Part shown: positions 43,043 through 52,669 of the stretch, one piece after another | How the letters are laid out: each line of letters starts with the position of its first letter | Position numbering within the stretch: the stretch's first letter is position 1 | Origin: Microbacterium capsulatum | Lineage (GTDB): Bacteria > Actinomycetota > Actinomycetes > Actinomycetales > Microbacteriaceae | Length of the DNA: 64,000 nt | Direction: 5' to 3' | Assembly: GCF_030865425.1 (NCBI RefSeq) | Contig: NZ_JAVFCB010000001.1 | Span: 173,482 to 237,481, forward strand | Made by a program: the position numbers and the translations under genes | Notes under the pieces: generated by a model | Seen by the model: the letters and a program-made list of their open reading frames with translations, nothing else | The model's database searches: none | Told to the model about the DNA's origin: nothing

Positions 43043-44086
43043 CTAGAGCAGGCCGGCCTGGGTCATCAGATCGGTGACCTGCTTCGAGTTCAGCGTAGCC
43101 GGATCGATGGTGGGCGCCTGCAGGTCCTTGAGCGGCACGAGCTTGGCGTTCGCGGCCACGTCGGATCCGACCGGGTACTCGAACGAGGTGCCCGTCTGCA
43201 GGATCTTCTGGCCCTCGGCGCCGGTGATGAAGGCGAGGAACTTCTGCGCCGCGGCCTTGTGCTTGCTCGAGGCGAGCACACCGCCGCCCGAGATCGACAC
43301 GAACGCGCCCGGATCCTGGTTCTTGAAGTAGTGCAGCCCGACGTTCTTCGAGTTCTCACCGGTCTTCGCCTGGTCGCCGAACCAGTAGTAGTGGTAGATG
43401 ATCGCGCCTTCGACCTCGCCGGCGTTGACCGCCTTCATCGCGGTGTTGTTGCCCTTGTAGGCGACCGAGTTCGACTTCTCGGCCTTGAGCCAGTCCTCGG
43501 CCGCCGCGGCGCCCTTGAGCTGGACGAGGGCCGACACGATCGCCTGGAAGTCGGCGCCGGACGGCGATGCGGCCCAGCGGCCCTTCCACGACGGGTCGGC
43601 CAGGTCCATCAGCGACTTCGGCAGCTGCGCCTCGGTGAGCTTGGTCGTGTTGTACGCGAACACGGTCGAGCGGGCGGCGATGCCGACCCACTTGCCGGAG
43701 GACGGGCGGTACTCGGTCGGGACGTTCTTCAGCGCCTCGTCGCCGGGCGAGGTGAACAGCCCGGCCTTCTCGACCGCCGTCATGGACGGCGAGTTCTCCG
43801 TGAGGAAGACGTCGGCGGGGGAGCGGTCGCCCTCCTGGATGAGCTGCTGCGACATCTCGGTGTCGTCGCCGTTGCGGACCTGGACCTTGATCCCGGTCGC
43901 CTTCGTGAAGGCGTCGATCCACTCCTTGCCGAGCGTCTCGTGCTGGGCGTTGTAGACGGTGATGGTCTGCCCGGCCAGGTCTCCGCCGCTGGAGGCGGGG
44001 GATGCGGTTCCGCTGCACGCGGCGAGGGTCAGGGCTGCCGCGGCGGTGGCGGCGACAGCGGAGATCAGGCGGATGCGACGGTTCAC
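43043..44086 (-). CDS. Iron ABC transporter substrate-binding lipoprotein
   Basis: A 347-residue periplasmic-type binding protein with signal peptide and lipobox LAAC (about 21-24). It shows YNAQHETLGKEWIDAF near the start and the paired tyrosines of IIYHYYWFGD, the metal-binding signature of FbpA-type ferric-binding proteins. It is first in the operon and lies 38 bp from an iron box. Confidence 0.93.
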   Translation of the reverse strand: MNRRIRLISAVAATAAAALTLAACSGTASPASSGGDLAGQTITVYNAQHETLGKEWIDAFTKATGIKVQVRNGDDTEMSQQLIQEGDRSPADVFLTENSPSMTAVEKAGLFTSPGDEALKNVPTEYRPSSGKWVGIAARSTVFAYNTTKLTEAQLPKSLMDLADPSWKGRWAASPSGADFQAIVSALVQLKGAAAAEDWLKAEKSNSVAYKGNNTAMKAVNAGEVEGAIIYHYYWFGDQAKTGENSKNVGLHYFKNQDPGAFVSISGGGVLASSKHKAAAQKFLAFITGAEGQKILQTGTSFEYPVGSDVAANAKLVPLKDLQAPTIDPATLNSKQVTDLMTQAGLL

Positions 44087-44123
44087 GGGGGATCCTTCGG
44101 TTCACGGGTGGGACATCACCAAT

Positions 44124-44142
44124 ATAGGTAAGGCAACCCTTA
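44124..44142 (-). promoter_or_regulatory. DtxR/IdeR-type iron box before the iron ABC operon
   Basis: ATAGGTAAGGCAACCCTTA matches TWAGGTWAGSCTWACCTWA at 16 of 19 positions and shares the 10-mer GGTAAGGCAA with the box at 32064. It lies 38 bp before the binding-protein start. Confidence 0.72.
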
Positions 44143-44190
44143 TTCGCCAATCGACGGTGTTGAAGATGACGAGCCGGGGGATCCCCTCGT

Positions 44191-44207
44191 CAGACATCGG
44201 ATGTCTG
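44191..44207. promoter_or_regulatory. Palindromic operator before fucosidase gene
   Basis: CAGACATCGGATGTCTG has perfect 7-bp arms. Its core ACATCGGATGT recurs at 46825-46835 before the sugar ABC operon, so one regulator, perhaps the ROK protein encoded between them, probably controls both units. Confidence 0.65.
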
Positions 44208-44244
44208 TGACAGGATGGTCGCTGACAGACGAGAGGATGCGGTG

Positions 44245-45513
44245 ATGCGTCAGCAGTGGTTCGACGAGGCCCGGTTCGGGATGTTCGTGCACTTCGGTGT
44301 CTACAGCGGGGCGGCACGGCACGAGTGGGTGCAGAACTACGAGCGGCTGACATCGGAGGAGTACCGCGTCTACGTCGATCACTTCGATCCGGACCTCTTC
44401 GACGCGCGGGCGCTCGCGCGTCGGGCGAAGGCGACCGGGATGGGCTACGTCGTGCTCACGACCAAGCATCACGACGGCTTCTGCCTCTGGGACTCCGCGC
44501 TCACGGACTACACATCGGTCGCGGCGTGCGGGCGCGATCTCGTGCGCGAGTACGTCGACGCGCTGCGGGTGGAGGGGCTGCGCGTCGGGCTCTACCACTC
44601 GCTCATCGACTGGCACCATCCGGACTTCACGGTGGACGGCAATCACCCGCGCCGAGGCGACGAGGATGAGCGCGGACGCAACGACGAGCGGGACATGGGC
44701 CGCTACCGCGCCTACCTGCACGGCCAGGTGCGCGAGCTCCTCAGCGGCTACGGCGACATCGACTACCTGTTCTTCGACTTCACCTATCCCGCGCCGTCCG
44801 GCGGCTGGGAGGGCAAGGGGCCCGCGGACTGGGACGCGGAGGGGCTCCTCGCGCTCTGCCGCGAGCTGCAGCCGCAGATGCTCGTGAACGACCGGCTCGG
44901 GATCCCCGGCGACTTCGTGACGCCCGAGCAGTACCAGCCCACCGCGCCGCTCGTCGTCGACGGAGTCCCGCAGGTATGGGAGGCGTGCCAGACGATCAAC
45001 GGATCCTGGGGCTACCACCGCGACAACCACGACCAGAAGTCCGCGGTGCTGCTCGCGCAGATGCTCGCCGACTCCGTCTCGATGGACGGCAACATGCTGC
45101 TCAACGTCGGCCCCGACGGGCGGGGGAGCATCGCGCCGCGCGACGAGGCGGTGCTCGCCGAGATCGGCGAATGGATGCGGCTGCACCGCGGCGCGATCGT
45201 CGGAGCCGGCCATGCCGCCTATCCGGCCCCGCGCGAGGGCGTCTACACGCGGCGCGGGGATCGGCTCTACCTGCACCTGTTCAGCTGGCCGCTCGGCTTC
45301 GTGCACCTCGAGAGGCTCGCCGAGCGGGTGACCTACGCGCGGCTGCTGAACGACGGATCCTGGCTGAAGACGTCGGTGACCGATCCCGACCAGGAGGCGA
45401 CGCTGATGACGCCGGCGGGGGAGGCCGCGGGCACGCTCACGGTGCATCTGCCCGTGCGGCGCCCGGACGTGCTGATCCCGGTGATCGAACTGACCCTGGC
45501 GCCGGGGAACTGA
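44245..45513 (+). CDS. Alpha-L-fucosidase, GH29 (first copy)
   Basis: A 422-residue retaining glycoside hydrolase of family 29. It shows FGMFVHFGVYSG, YVVLTTKHHDGFCLWDS and the nucleophile region DYLFFDFTYP. No signal peptide is seen, so it acts on imported fucosides. ATG 44245 follows GAGAGGATGCGG; ATG 44215 lies in frame but closer to the operator. It is a single-gene unit convergent with the ROK regulator gene. Confidence 0.9.
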   Translation: MRQQWFDEARFGMFVHFGVYSGAARHEWVQNYERLTSEEYRVYVDHFDPDLFDARALARRAKATGMGYVVLTTKHHDGFCLWDSALTDYTSVAACGRDLVREYVDALRVEGLRVGLYHSLIDWHHPDFTVDGNHPRRGDEDERGRNDERDMGRYRAYLHGQVRELLSGYGDIDYLFFDFTYPAPSGGWEGKGPADWDAEGLLALCRELQPQMLVNDRLGIPGDFVTPEQYQPTAPLVVDGVPQVWEACQTINGSWGYHRDNHDQKSAVLLAQMLADSVSMDGNMLLNVGPDGRGSIAPRDEAVLAEIGEWMRLHRGAIVGAGHAAYPAPREGVYTRRGDRLYLHLFSWPLGFVHLERLAERVTYARLLNDGSWLKTSVTDPDQEATLMTPAGEAAGTLTVHLPVRRPDVLIPVIELTLAPGN

Positions 45514-45564
45514 GCCCCGAGGGTCGAGCCCCCGAGGGCCGAGCCCGGAGGGGCCGAGCCCGGA

Positions 45565-46731
45565 TCAGGAGACCGGGTCGATCTGCTCCATCGCGAGCCG
45601 CGCCGCGCCGTACAGCGCCGCGTCGGGGCCCGTCTGCGCGGACTCGATCCGAAGCGTCTGCGTGGCCAGCGGGTGGCACGCCTCGTAGACCCGGCTGCGC
45701 ACGGCGGCGAGGAAGGGCTCGCTGGCGCTCATGCTCCCGGTCAGGAACACCGCGTGCGGGTTGAAGAAGTTCACCACCCCGGACAGCACCTGACCCAGGC
45801 GCGTGCCCGCGGTGCGCACGAGCGAGGTCGCGATCGGGTCCCCGTTGCGCGCCCGCTCGAGCACCTCGGCCGCGGTGGACACGTCGATGCCGCGCTCCTG
45901 CATCTGACGGACCAGCCCTGCGCCGCTCGCGACCGTCTCCAGGCAGCCGTGGTTGCCGCAGGAGCACGGGATGTCGGCGGCGTCGTCGATCAGGGTGTGG
46001 GTGATGTCGCCCGCCGCAGCGGTGGCGCCGCGGTGCACGGACCCGGCGACGATGATGCCGGACCCGATCGCCGTGCCCGCCTTCACGGTGATGCTGTGCT
46101 GCTCGCGGGTGAGGCTGCGATAGTGCTCGCCGAGGGCCATCAGGTTCGCGTCGTTGTCGACCGCGGCGGGCACCCCGAACCGCTCCGTGAGGGCCTCGCC
46201 GACACGGAAGCCCGGCCAGCCCGGCATGCGCGACGGCTGATCCACGCTGCCGGTCTCGAATCGCACGGGACCGGGCAGGGCGATGCCGATACCTCGGATG
46301 TCTGCATCCTCAGCGAGCGCGCGCAGGCCCTCCTCGACGAGGTCGAGGGTCGCCTCCGGGCCGTCGGCGATCCGGATCGGGATGGTGCGGACCCGATGCA
46401 GGTGTCCGCCGAAGTCGAGCAGCCCGAGCCGGGCGTGCTCTCCGCCCAGCTCCGCCGCGAGTACGCGATGCTGTGTGCTGCCCAGGGTCAGGCGCCGCGG
46501 ACGGCGCCCGCCCGAGGAGCGACCCTGGCCGTCCTCGCGGAGGATCCCCGCGTCCACCAGCTCCTGTACGCGCAGGGACACCGTCGACGGGGCGAGCCCG
46601 AGCAGGCCGGCGAGGTCGGAGCGCGATGCCGCCTCGCCGCGCGCGACGAGCTCCACGATCCGACGGGCGTGATCGCCCGCGGGATCCGGCTTCGCGGAGT
46701 CGTGGGCGAGGCGGTCGGGTGAGGGGTTCAT
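45565..46731 (-). CDS. ROK-family transcriptional repressor
   Basis: A 388-residue NagC/XylR-type repressor: N-terminal winged helix (ASRSDLAGLLGLAPSTVSLR, about 31-50) and a ROK sugar-binding domain with zinc motif CSCGNHGCLE. It is divergent from the sugar ABC operon and probably releases ACATCGGATGT operators when a sugar or sugar phosphate binds. ATG 46731 has a ribosome site (AAAGAAG); ATG 46749 in frame lacks one. Confidence 0.87.
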   Translation of the reverse strand: MNPSPDRLAHDSAKPDPAGDHARRIVELVARGEAASRSDLAGLLGLAPSTVSLRVQELVDAGILREDGQGRSSGGRRPRRLTLGSTQHRVLAAELGGEHARLGLLDFGGHLHRVRTIPIRIADGPEATLDLVEEGLRALAEDADIRGIGIALPGPVRFETGSVDQPSRMPGWPGFRVGEALTERFGVPAAVDNDANLMALGEHYRSLTREQHSITVKAGTAIGSGIIVAGSVHRGATAAAGDITHTLIDDAADIPCSCGNHGCLETVASGAGLVRQMQERGIDVSTAAEVLERARNGDPIATSLVRTAGTRLGQVLSGVVNFFNPHAVFLTGSMSASEPFLAAVRSRVYEACHPLATQTLRIESAQTGPDAALYGAARLAMEQIDPVS

Positions 46732-46824
46732 GAGATCTTCTTTCGCCATCGAACAAAGACCACTGTACTGACCTGTCGGGGCGTTTGTCTCTGAATATCA
46801 CGGGTTTCTCACGATCTTCGGAAA

Positions 46825-46912
46825 ACATCGGATGTTCGGGTCGCGATGTGGCCGGTCATCTGTCAGGATGATCCCACCAATCCGAATCAACTTCGTTCGA
46901 TTCCAAACGAAG
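46825..46912 (+). promoter_or_regulatory. Operators upstream of the sugar ABC operon
   Basis: ACATCGGATGT (46825-46835) is the same palindrome as before the fucosidase gene. A second palindrome, CTTCGTT (46891-46897) with AACGAAG (46906-46912), lies 34 bp before the binding-protein start. Two different operators suggest dual control, local and global. Confidence 0.6.
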
Positions 46913-46945
46913 ATTCCCCCTGTTCGTGCCTGAGGAGGCATTTCA

Positions 46946-48202
46946 ATGAAGAAGATTCACCTCGTCCCCGCCGCGGCGTTCACGGTGGGCGCCGCCCTGG
47001 CGCTGACCGGCTGCGGCGCCTCGGGCGCCGCCAGCGCCGACGACAAGACCGTCGTCGTCGACATGTGGGCGGGCTCCGCCGACGACACGGCCGCCCTGAA
47101 GGCGCAGATCGACGTCGCCAAGAAGCAGAACCCCGACCTCAAGATCGAGCTGCGCACCGCACCGTGGAACGACTTCTTCACGAAGCTCACGACGAACATG
47201 GCCTCGGGCAACATGGCCTGCGTCACCGGGATGAACAGCGGCATGCTCTCCAGCTACACCGCGGGCTTCCAGAAGCTGACCGCGGACGACATGAAGACCG
47301 CCGGTCTCAAGGAGAGCGACTTCGCCGCCGGCACCACGGAGATCCTGAAGAACAAGGGCGACCTGTACGGCCTGCCCTTCGACACCGCGACCATGCTCGT
47401 CTACTACAACGCCGACCAGCTGAAGGCCGCAGGAGCCGCGACCCCGAAGCCGGGCTGGAGCTTCTCCGACTTCGAGGCGACGGCCAAGGCCGCCACGCGC
47501 GACGGCAAGCAGGGCTTCGCGGTCGGCATGGGCGACTTCCAGTGGCAGGCGCTGCCGATCGACAAGGCGGGCGTGCAGCCGGCGTCGCAGGGCGGCAAGC
47601 TGCAGCTCACCGACAAGAAGTTCCAGGACGCCGCCGCCTGGTACGCCGGCCTCGTCACCGAGCAGAAGGTCGCGCTGCCGGTCGCCTCCGCGTCCGACGG
47701 CGGCTGGGGCGAGGACCAGTACTCCAACGGCAACGCCGCGATGGCCGTCGACGGCACGTGGAACGCCGTCAGCTACCTGAAGAACAAGGCCGGCTTCACC
47801 GCGGGCATGGCGCCGCTGCCGTCCGACTCCGGCAAGCCGCTCAGCCTGATCCTCGGATCCGGCTACGGCATCTCCAAGACCTGCAAGAACAAGGACGCGG
47901 CGCTGAAGGTGCTCGGCTCCCTGCTCAGCAAGGACTCCCAGGACTACATCGCCTCCTCGGGCCGCAGCTACCCGGCGCGCACCGAGAGCCAGCCGCTGTA
48001 CTTCCAGTCGATCGACGAGAAGTTCCGCGCGCAGGTCGAGGAGGTCTTCAAGGCCGCGTTCTCGAACGTCCAGGGTCAGTACGTCACCGACAACTGGTCG
48101 AAGGTCGGCACCTACGTGCAGCCGCAACTGGTCAGCGTGTACAACGGCCAGGCCAAGATGAGCGACGTGCTGCAGAGCGCGCAGCAGCAGTTCGCCAAGT
48201 GA
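46946..48202 (+). CDS. Carbohydrate ABC transporter substrate-binding lipoprotein
   Basis: A 418-residue family 1 sugar-binding protein with signal peptide and lipobox LTGC (about 20-23). It has typical features [17 protein letters not shown] and [20 protein letters not shown]. Gene context indicates a fucosylated oligosaccharide ligand. ATG 46946 follows GAGGAGGC. First gene of the ABC operon. Confidence 0.92.
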   Translation: MKKIHLVPAAAFTVGAALALTGCGASGAASADDKTVVVDMWAGSADDTAALKAQIDVAKKQNPDLKIELRTAPWNDFFTKLTTNMASGNMACVTGMNSGMLSSYTAGFQKLTADDMKTAGLKESDFAAGTTEILKNKGDLYGLPFDTATMLVYYNADQLKAAGAATPKPGWSFSDFEATAKAATRDGKQGFAVGMGDFQWQALPIDKAGVQPASQGGKLQLTDKKFQDAAAWYAGLVTEQKVALPVASASDGGWGEDQYSNGNAAMAVDGTWNAVSYLKNKAGFTAGMAPLPSDSGKPLSLILGSGYGISKTCKNKDAALKVLGSLLSKDSQDYIASSGRSYPARTESQPLYFQSIDEKFRAQVEEVFKAAFSNVQGQYVTDNWSKVGTYVQPQLVSVYNGQAKMSDVLQSAQQQFAK

Positions 48203-48263
48203 TCCGCCTCCCGGGTCCGGCGACGCCCCGCCGGGCCCGGGACCTGTTCCGGAACGGAGGATC

Positions 48264-49175
48264 ATGACGATCACCGCACCTCCCCGCCGCCGGGGATCGC
48301 TCGCCAGGGCGGAGGGCCGTCAGGCGCTCGCGTTCGCGAGCCCGGCCCTGATCGGCCTCGCCGTGTTCACGGTCGTGCCGGTCGTGCTCTCCATCGTGAT
48401 GAGCTTCTACAACTGGCCGACGTTCGGCGACAAGACCTTCTCCGGGGTCGGCAACTACGTGAAGCTGTTCACGTCGAGCCCCGATTTCTGGCCGGCGATG
48501 CGCAACACCGCGGTGTTCACGATCGCGTACGTGCCGCTGAGCATCGTCTGCTCCCTCGCCCTCGCGATGGCGCTCGGACCGCGGATCCGCGGACGCGGCG
48601 CGCTGCGCGTGCTCTTCTTCATCCCTGTCGTGACGCCGATGGTCGCGAGCGTGCTGGTGTGGAAGATGATGCTGCAGCCGCAGGGCCTGTTCAACGGGAT
48701 CGCGCAGGGCTGGTTCGGCATGAAGCTGCCGAACTTCCTCGCCGACCCGTTCTGGGCGATGGCGATGGTCGTCATCATGAGCGTGTGGCAGGGCCTCGGC
48801 TACAACATGCTGATCTTCTCCGCGGCGCTGGAGCAGCTGCCCGAGTCGGTGGTCGAGGCGGCCCGCATCGACGGCGCCTCCGGGTTCCGGATGCAGTGGA
48901 GCGTCGTCATCCCGATGATCTCGCCGTCGATCTTCTTCGCCACGATCATGACGATGATCACGTCGCTGCAGGTGTTCGCGCAGCCGCAGCTGCTCACCGG
49001 CGGCGGGCCCGGCAACGCCACCCAGCCGCTCGTGCAGTTCATCTACAACCAGGGCTTCAAGTTCCAGGATCTCGGCATCGCGGCCGCGGGCGCATGGATC
49101 CTGTTCGCGCTCATCATCGTGATCACCGCGCTGCAGTTCGGCGCGCAGAAGAAGTGGGTGCACTATGAGCACTGA
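48264..49175 (+). CDS. Carbohydrate ABC transporter permease (MalF-like)
   Basis: A 303-residue inner-membrane permease with six helices and the EAA loop VEAARIDGASGFRMQWSVVI. It overlaps the next permease gene by 11 nt. The ATPase is not in the operon, so a shared MsiK-type ATPase elsewhere is likely, as is usual in actinobacteria. Confidence 0.92.
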   Translation: MTITAPPRRRGSLARAEGRQALAFASPALIGLAVFTVVPVVLSIVMSFYNWPTFGDKTFSGVGNYVKLFTSSPDFWPAMRNTAVFTIAYVPLSIVCSLALAMALGPRIRGRGALRVLFFIPVVTPMVASVLVWKMMLQPQGLFNGIAQGWFGMKLPNFLADPFWAMAMVVIMSVWQGLGYNMLIFSAALEQLPESVVEAARIDGASGFRMQWSVVIPMISPSIFFATIMTMITSLQVFAQPQLLTGGGPGNATQPLVQFIYNQGFKFQDLGIAAAGAWILFALIIVITALQFGAQKKWVHYEH

Positions 49176-50088
49176 TCTGCAGGAGGCGGCGATCGCCGAC
49201 CTCGCCGAGGTCGAGGAGGCTCCCCAGGAGCGTCGCGGACGGCCCAAGGCGCCGCTGTCGGCGGGGGAGCGGGCGCGCACGATCGTCGCGCACGTGGTCG
49301 TCTATCTCGCGGCACTGATCTTCGTGTCGCCGCTCGTCTACTCGTTCTTCTCGGCGCTGAAGCCGAACGAGCAGATGTTCTCGATGCCGCCGAAGCTCAT
49401 CGGCACCGAGGTGCGCTGGTCGAACTTCGTGGACGTGTTCGCGTACGGGCCGTTCCTCACCTACATCGGCAACTCGTTCTTCGTGGCGATCGCCGGCACG
49501 CTCGTCGTGCTCATCGTGTCCACGACGGCCGGCTACGCCTTCGGCCGGCTGCGCTGGAAGGGCCGCGACGCCGTGTTCGTGCTGTTCCTCGCGACCCTGA
49601 TGGTGCCCGCCGAGGTGCTCGTGATCCCGATGTTCCAGGTCATGCAGTGGCTGAACTGGGTGGACACCTACCAGGCGCTCATCTTCCCGTTCGCGTTCAC
49701 CGCGTTCGGCACCTTCCTCATGCGGCAGTTCTTCCGCGGCATCCCCTACGAGCTCGAGGAGGCGGCGCGCGTCGACGGCGCCGGCCCTCTGCGTTCGTTC
49801 CTGCAGATCATCCTGCCGCTCGCGAAGTCCGCCGTGGCCGTGCTGTCCGTGTTCACGTTCCTCTCCTTCTGGAACAGCTACCTCTGGCCGCTCATCGTGA
49901 CCGTCGACTACAACGCGCACGGCACGCTGCCGGTCGGCCTCGCGACCTTCTCCGGGCTCACCGGCACCCGCTGGGACCTGCAGATGGCCGCGGCGATCAT
50001 CTCGATGGTGCCCACCACGGTCCTCGTGATCGTGTTGCAGAAGCACCTCGTCAAGGGCATCGCGATGGCGGGACTCGGCGGCCGATGA
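49165..50088 (+). CDS. Carbohydrate ABC transporter permease (MalG-like)
   Basis: A 307-residue permease with a long charged N-terminus, six helices and EAA loop LEEAARVDGAGPLRSFLQII. It pairs with the upstream permease. Its stop overlaps the ROK kinase start (ATGA). Confidence 0.92.
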   Translation: MSTDLQEAAIADLAEVEEAPQERRGRPKAPLSAGERARTIVAHVVVYLAALIFVSPLVYSFFSALKPNEQMFSMPPKLIGTEVRWSNFVDVFAYGPFLTYIGNSFFVAIAGTLVVLIVSTTAGYAFGRLRWKGRDAVFVLFLATLMVPAEVLVIPMFQVMQWLNWVDTYQALIFPFAFTAFGTFLMRQFFRGIPYELEEAARVDGAGPLRSFLQIILPLAKSAVAVLSVFTFLSFWNSYLWPLIVTVDYNAHGTLPVGLATFSGLTGTRWDLQMAAAIISMVPTTVLVIVLQKHLVKGIAMAGLGGR

Positions 50089-51053
50089 GCGACGACGCAG
50101 GAACTCGGGGGAACGGCGCGCCCGTCGTCGCCGGGATCGACATCGGCGGGACGAAGATATCGGCCGTGCTCACCGACGAGGCGGGATCCGTGCTCGCGCG
50201 CGGAGTCGTCCCGGCGCCGGCGCGCGAGGGCGGGACGGCGATGGCCGACGCGGCCGCGGAGCTCGTGCTCGGCCTGTGCGCCGAGCACGGCGTGCCGCTC
50301 GCCGGCGCGGGCGTCGGCGCAGCCGGCGTGATCGACCAGGAGCGCGGCGTTGTCGTGGCGGCGTCCGCGACCTTCGCCGACTGGAGCGGCTTCCCGCTCG
50401 CGGCGGAGCTCGGCGACCGGCTCGGTGCGCCGGTGTGGATCGAGAACGACGTGAACGCGTTCCTCCTCGGCGAGCTGCGCTGGGGTGCGGCCCGTGGGGA
50501 GAGCGACGTCCTGGGCATCATGCTCGGCACCGGCGTCGGCGGCGCGATCGCCCTCGACGGGGCGCTGCACCATGGTGCGCACGGCGCGGCGGGGGAGATC
50601 GGGCACACGCCCGGCTACGGCGACCTCGTCTGCACGTGCGGCCAGACCGGCCACCTGGAGACCCTCGCCTCGGGGACCTCGATCGCGAAGCGGTATCGCA
50701 GCGCGACCGGATCCGCCGCGGACGCCCCTGAGATCGCGGACCGCGCCAGGGCCGGCGAGGCCGAGGCCGCCCGGGTCTTCGCCGACGCCGCGCGGGCGAC
50801 GGCGCTGGCCGCCTCGACCGCGGCCTCCCTCGTCGATCTCGACATGGTCGTGATCGGCGGCGGCGTGCACGCGGCCTGGGACCTGCTCGAGCCCGCCATC
50901 GCGGAGACCATCCGCACCGACGCCCCGGTCTCCGGCTTCCCGCTGCGGATCGTGCGGGCGGAGATCTCCGCCGACGCGGTCGCCCTCGGCGCCGCGGCGC
51001 TCGCCGCCGCCCGCATCGCGGATCCCGCCCCGACCGCCCTCGCCCCCGCCTGA
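50085..51053 (+). CDS. ROK-family sugar kinase
   Basis: A 322-residue kinase: phosphate loop VAGIDIGGTKISAVL, catalytic aspartate in IENDVNAFLLGEL, zinc motif CTCGQTGHLE, and GTGVGGAI. No DNA-binding domain, so it is an enzyme, probably phosphorylating the sugar released by the fucosidases. Coupled to the permease gene. Confidence 0.88.
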   Translation: MSDDAGTRGNGAPVVAGIDIGGTKISAVLTDEAGSVLARGVVPAPAREGGTAMADAAAELVLGLCAEHGVPLAGAGVGAAGVIDQERGVVVAASATFADWSGFPLAAELGDRLGAPVWIENDVNAFLLGELRWGAARGESDVLGIMLGTGVGGAIALDGALHHGAHGAAGEIGHTPGYGDLVCTCGQTGHLETLASGTSIAKRYRSATGSAADAPEIADRARAGEAEAARVFADAARATALAASTAASLVDLDMVVIGGGVHAAWDLLEPAIAETIRTDAPVSGFPLRIVRAEISADAVALGAAALAAARIADPAPTALAPA

Positions 51054-51067
51054 CAGGAGAGAACCAC

Positions 51068-52669
51068 ATGACCGAGCGCACGGAACCGATCGTCCGGGCC
51101 GAGGCGGACACCGTCTGGATGGGACCGCTGCCCCCGCTCGCCGAGGGCGGCCTGCCCCGGCCGAGGATCGGGATCGCCGGGATCTCGATCGAGTCCAGCA
51201 CCTTCTCGCCGCACATCTCCGGCGACGAGGCCTTCACGATCCGCGAGGGCGCCGAGCTCCTCGGCTACTACCCGTTCCTCGACGAGGGGCGGGAGCTGCG
51301 CGAGGCCGCGGAGTGGGTGCCGATCCACCACGGCCGTTCGCTGCCGGGCGGGGCCGTGGCGCCCGAGACCTACGGTCGGATGAAGGACGCGATCGTGCGG
51401 GGGATCCGCGCCGCGATGGCCGAGGGCGGCCCGTTCGACGGCTTCTTCTTCGACATCCACGGCGCCATGAGCGTCGCCGGCATGCAGGACGCGGAGGGCG
51501 ATCTCGCCACGGCCGTCCGCGCCGAGCTCGGCGACGACGCGCTCGTGTCGACGTCGATGGACCTGCACGGCAACGTCTCCGAGGTGCTGCGCGACGCGCT
51601 CGACCTCCTCACCTGCTACCGGATGGCGCCGCACGAGGACTGGATGAACACGAAGGAGCGCGCGGTGTGGAATCTGCTCGCCCGCCTGCGCGGCGCGCAC
51701 GGATCCGATCCGCTCCGTCGTCGCCCGTACAAGGCGTGGGTGCCGGTGCCGGTGCTGCTGCCCGGCGAGAAGACCAGCACCCGGCTGGAGCCGGCACGCG
51801 GGATCTACGCCCAGGTGCCGGACGTCGAGGCCCGGGACGGCGTCGTCGACGCGGCGATCTGGGTCGGCTACGCCTGGGCCGACGAACCGCGCAACATGGC
51901 GATCGCGATGGTGACGGGCGACGATCGCGAGCTGATCGCGCGCGAGGCCGAGCGTCTGGCCCGGCAGTACTGGGACGCGCGCGCCGACTTCGTCTTCGTC
52001 GGCCCGACCGCAACGCTCGGCGAGGCCCTCGACCGCGCCCTCGCGCCGGATGCGGCACGGCCCTACCTGATCTCCGACTCGGGCGACAACCCCACCGCGG
52101 GCGGCGCGGGCGACGTGTCCTGGACGCTCGGCGAGCTGCTCGTCCGCGAGGACCTCGCCGAGCCCGGCCGACTCGTCGTGCACGCCTCCGTGTTCGACCC
52201 CGCGGCGGTCGCTCAGGCCGAGGCCGCGGGCGTCGGCGCGACCGTGACCCTGGAGGTGGGCGGTCGGGTGGATCCCGGCCCGCGCGGGCCGGTGACGATC
52301 ACCGGCGAGGTGTTCTCGATCACCGGCGGCGATCCCGAGGCCGGGACGCAGGTCGTGATCCGCGCGGGCAGCGTGCACGCGATCGTCACCGAACGCCGCA
52401 AGCCCTTCCACCACCTCGACGACTTCCGCATGCTCGGCATCGACCCGGAGGCCGCCGACGTCGTCATCGTCAAGATCGGCTATCTCGAGCCCGAGCTCTA
52501 CGATCTCTCCGCCGACTGGACCCTCGCGCTCACCCCGGGCGGCGTCGACCAGGACCTGCTGCGACTCGGCCACCACCGCCTCGCACCCGGCGTCTACCCG
52601 TTCGACACCAGCGGTGCTCCGGCTTTCGAGGCCCACGTGAGCCGCCGCGGAGAGGGGATCACCGCATGA
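51068..52669 (+). CDS. M81-family metallopeptidase (MlrC-like)
   Basis: A 533-residue protein of the MlrC family (named for microcystin breakdown, with zinc-dependent hydrolase activity). It shows IGIAGISIESSTFSPH, FFFDIHGAMSVAGM, STSMDLHGNVS (likely zinc ligands) and the C-terminal domain VVIVKIGYLEPEL. It sits inside a sugar-uptake operon, 14 nt after the kinase and overlapping the second fucosidase by 4 nt. This suggests a glycopeptide or amide-linked substrate; that is inference. Confidence 0.85.
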   Translation: MTERTEPIVRAEADTVWMGPLPPLAEGGLPRPRIGIAGISIESSTFSPHISGDEAFTIREGAELLGYYPFLDEGRELREAAEWVPIHHGRSLPGGAVAPETYGRMKDAIVRGIRAAMAEGGPFDGFFFDIHGAMSVAGMQDAEGDLATAVRAELGDDALVSTSMDLHGNVSEVLRDALDLLTCYRMAPHEDWMNTKERAVWNLLARLRGAHGSDPLRRRPYKAWVPVPVLLPGEKTSTRLEPARGIYAQVPDVEARDGVVDAAIWVGYAWADEPRNMAIAMVTGDDRELIAREAERLARQYWDARADFVFVGPTATLGEALDRALAPDAARPYLISDSGDNPTAGGAGDVSWTLGELLVREDLAEPGRLVVHASVFDPAAVAQAEAAGVGATVTLEVGGRVDPGPRGPVTITGEVFSITGGDPEAGTQVVIRAGSVHAIVTERRKPFHHLDDFRMLGIDPEAADVVIVKIGYLEPELYDLSADWTLALTPGGVDQDLLRLGHHRLAPGVYPFDTSGAPAFEAHVSRRGEGITA

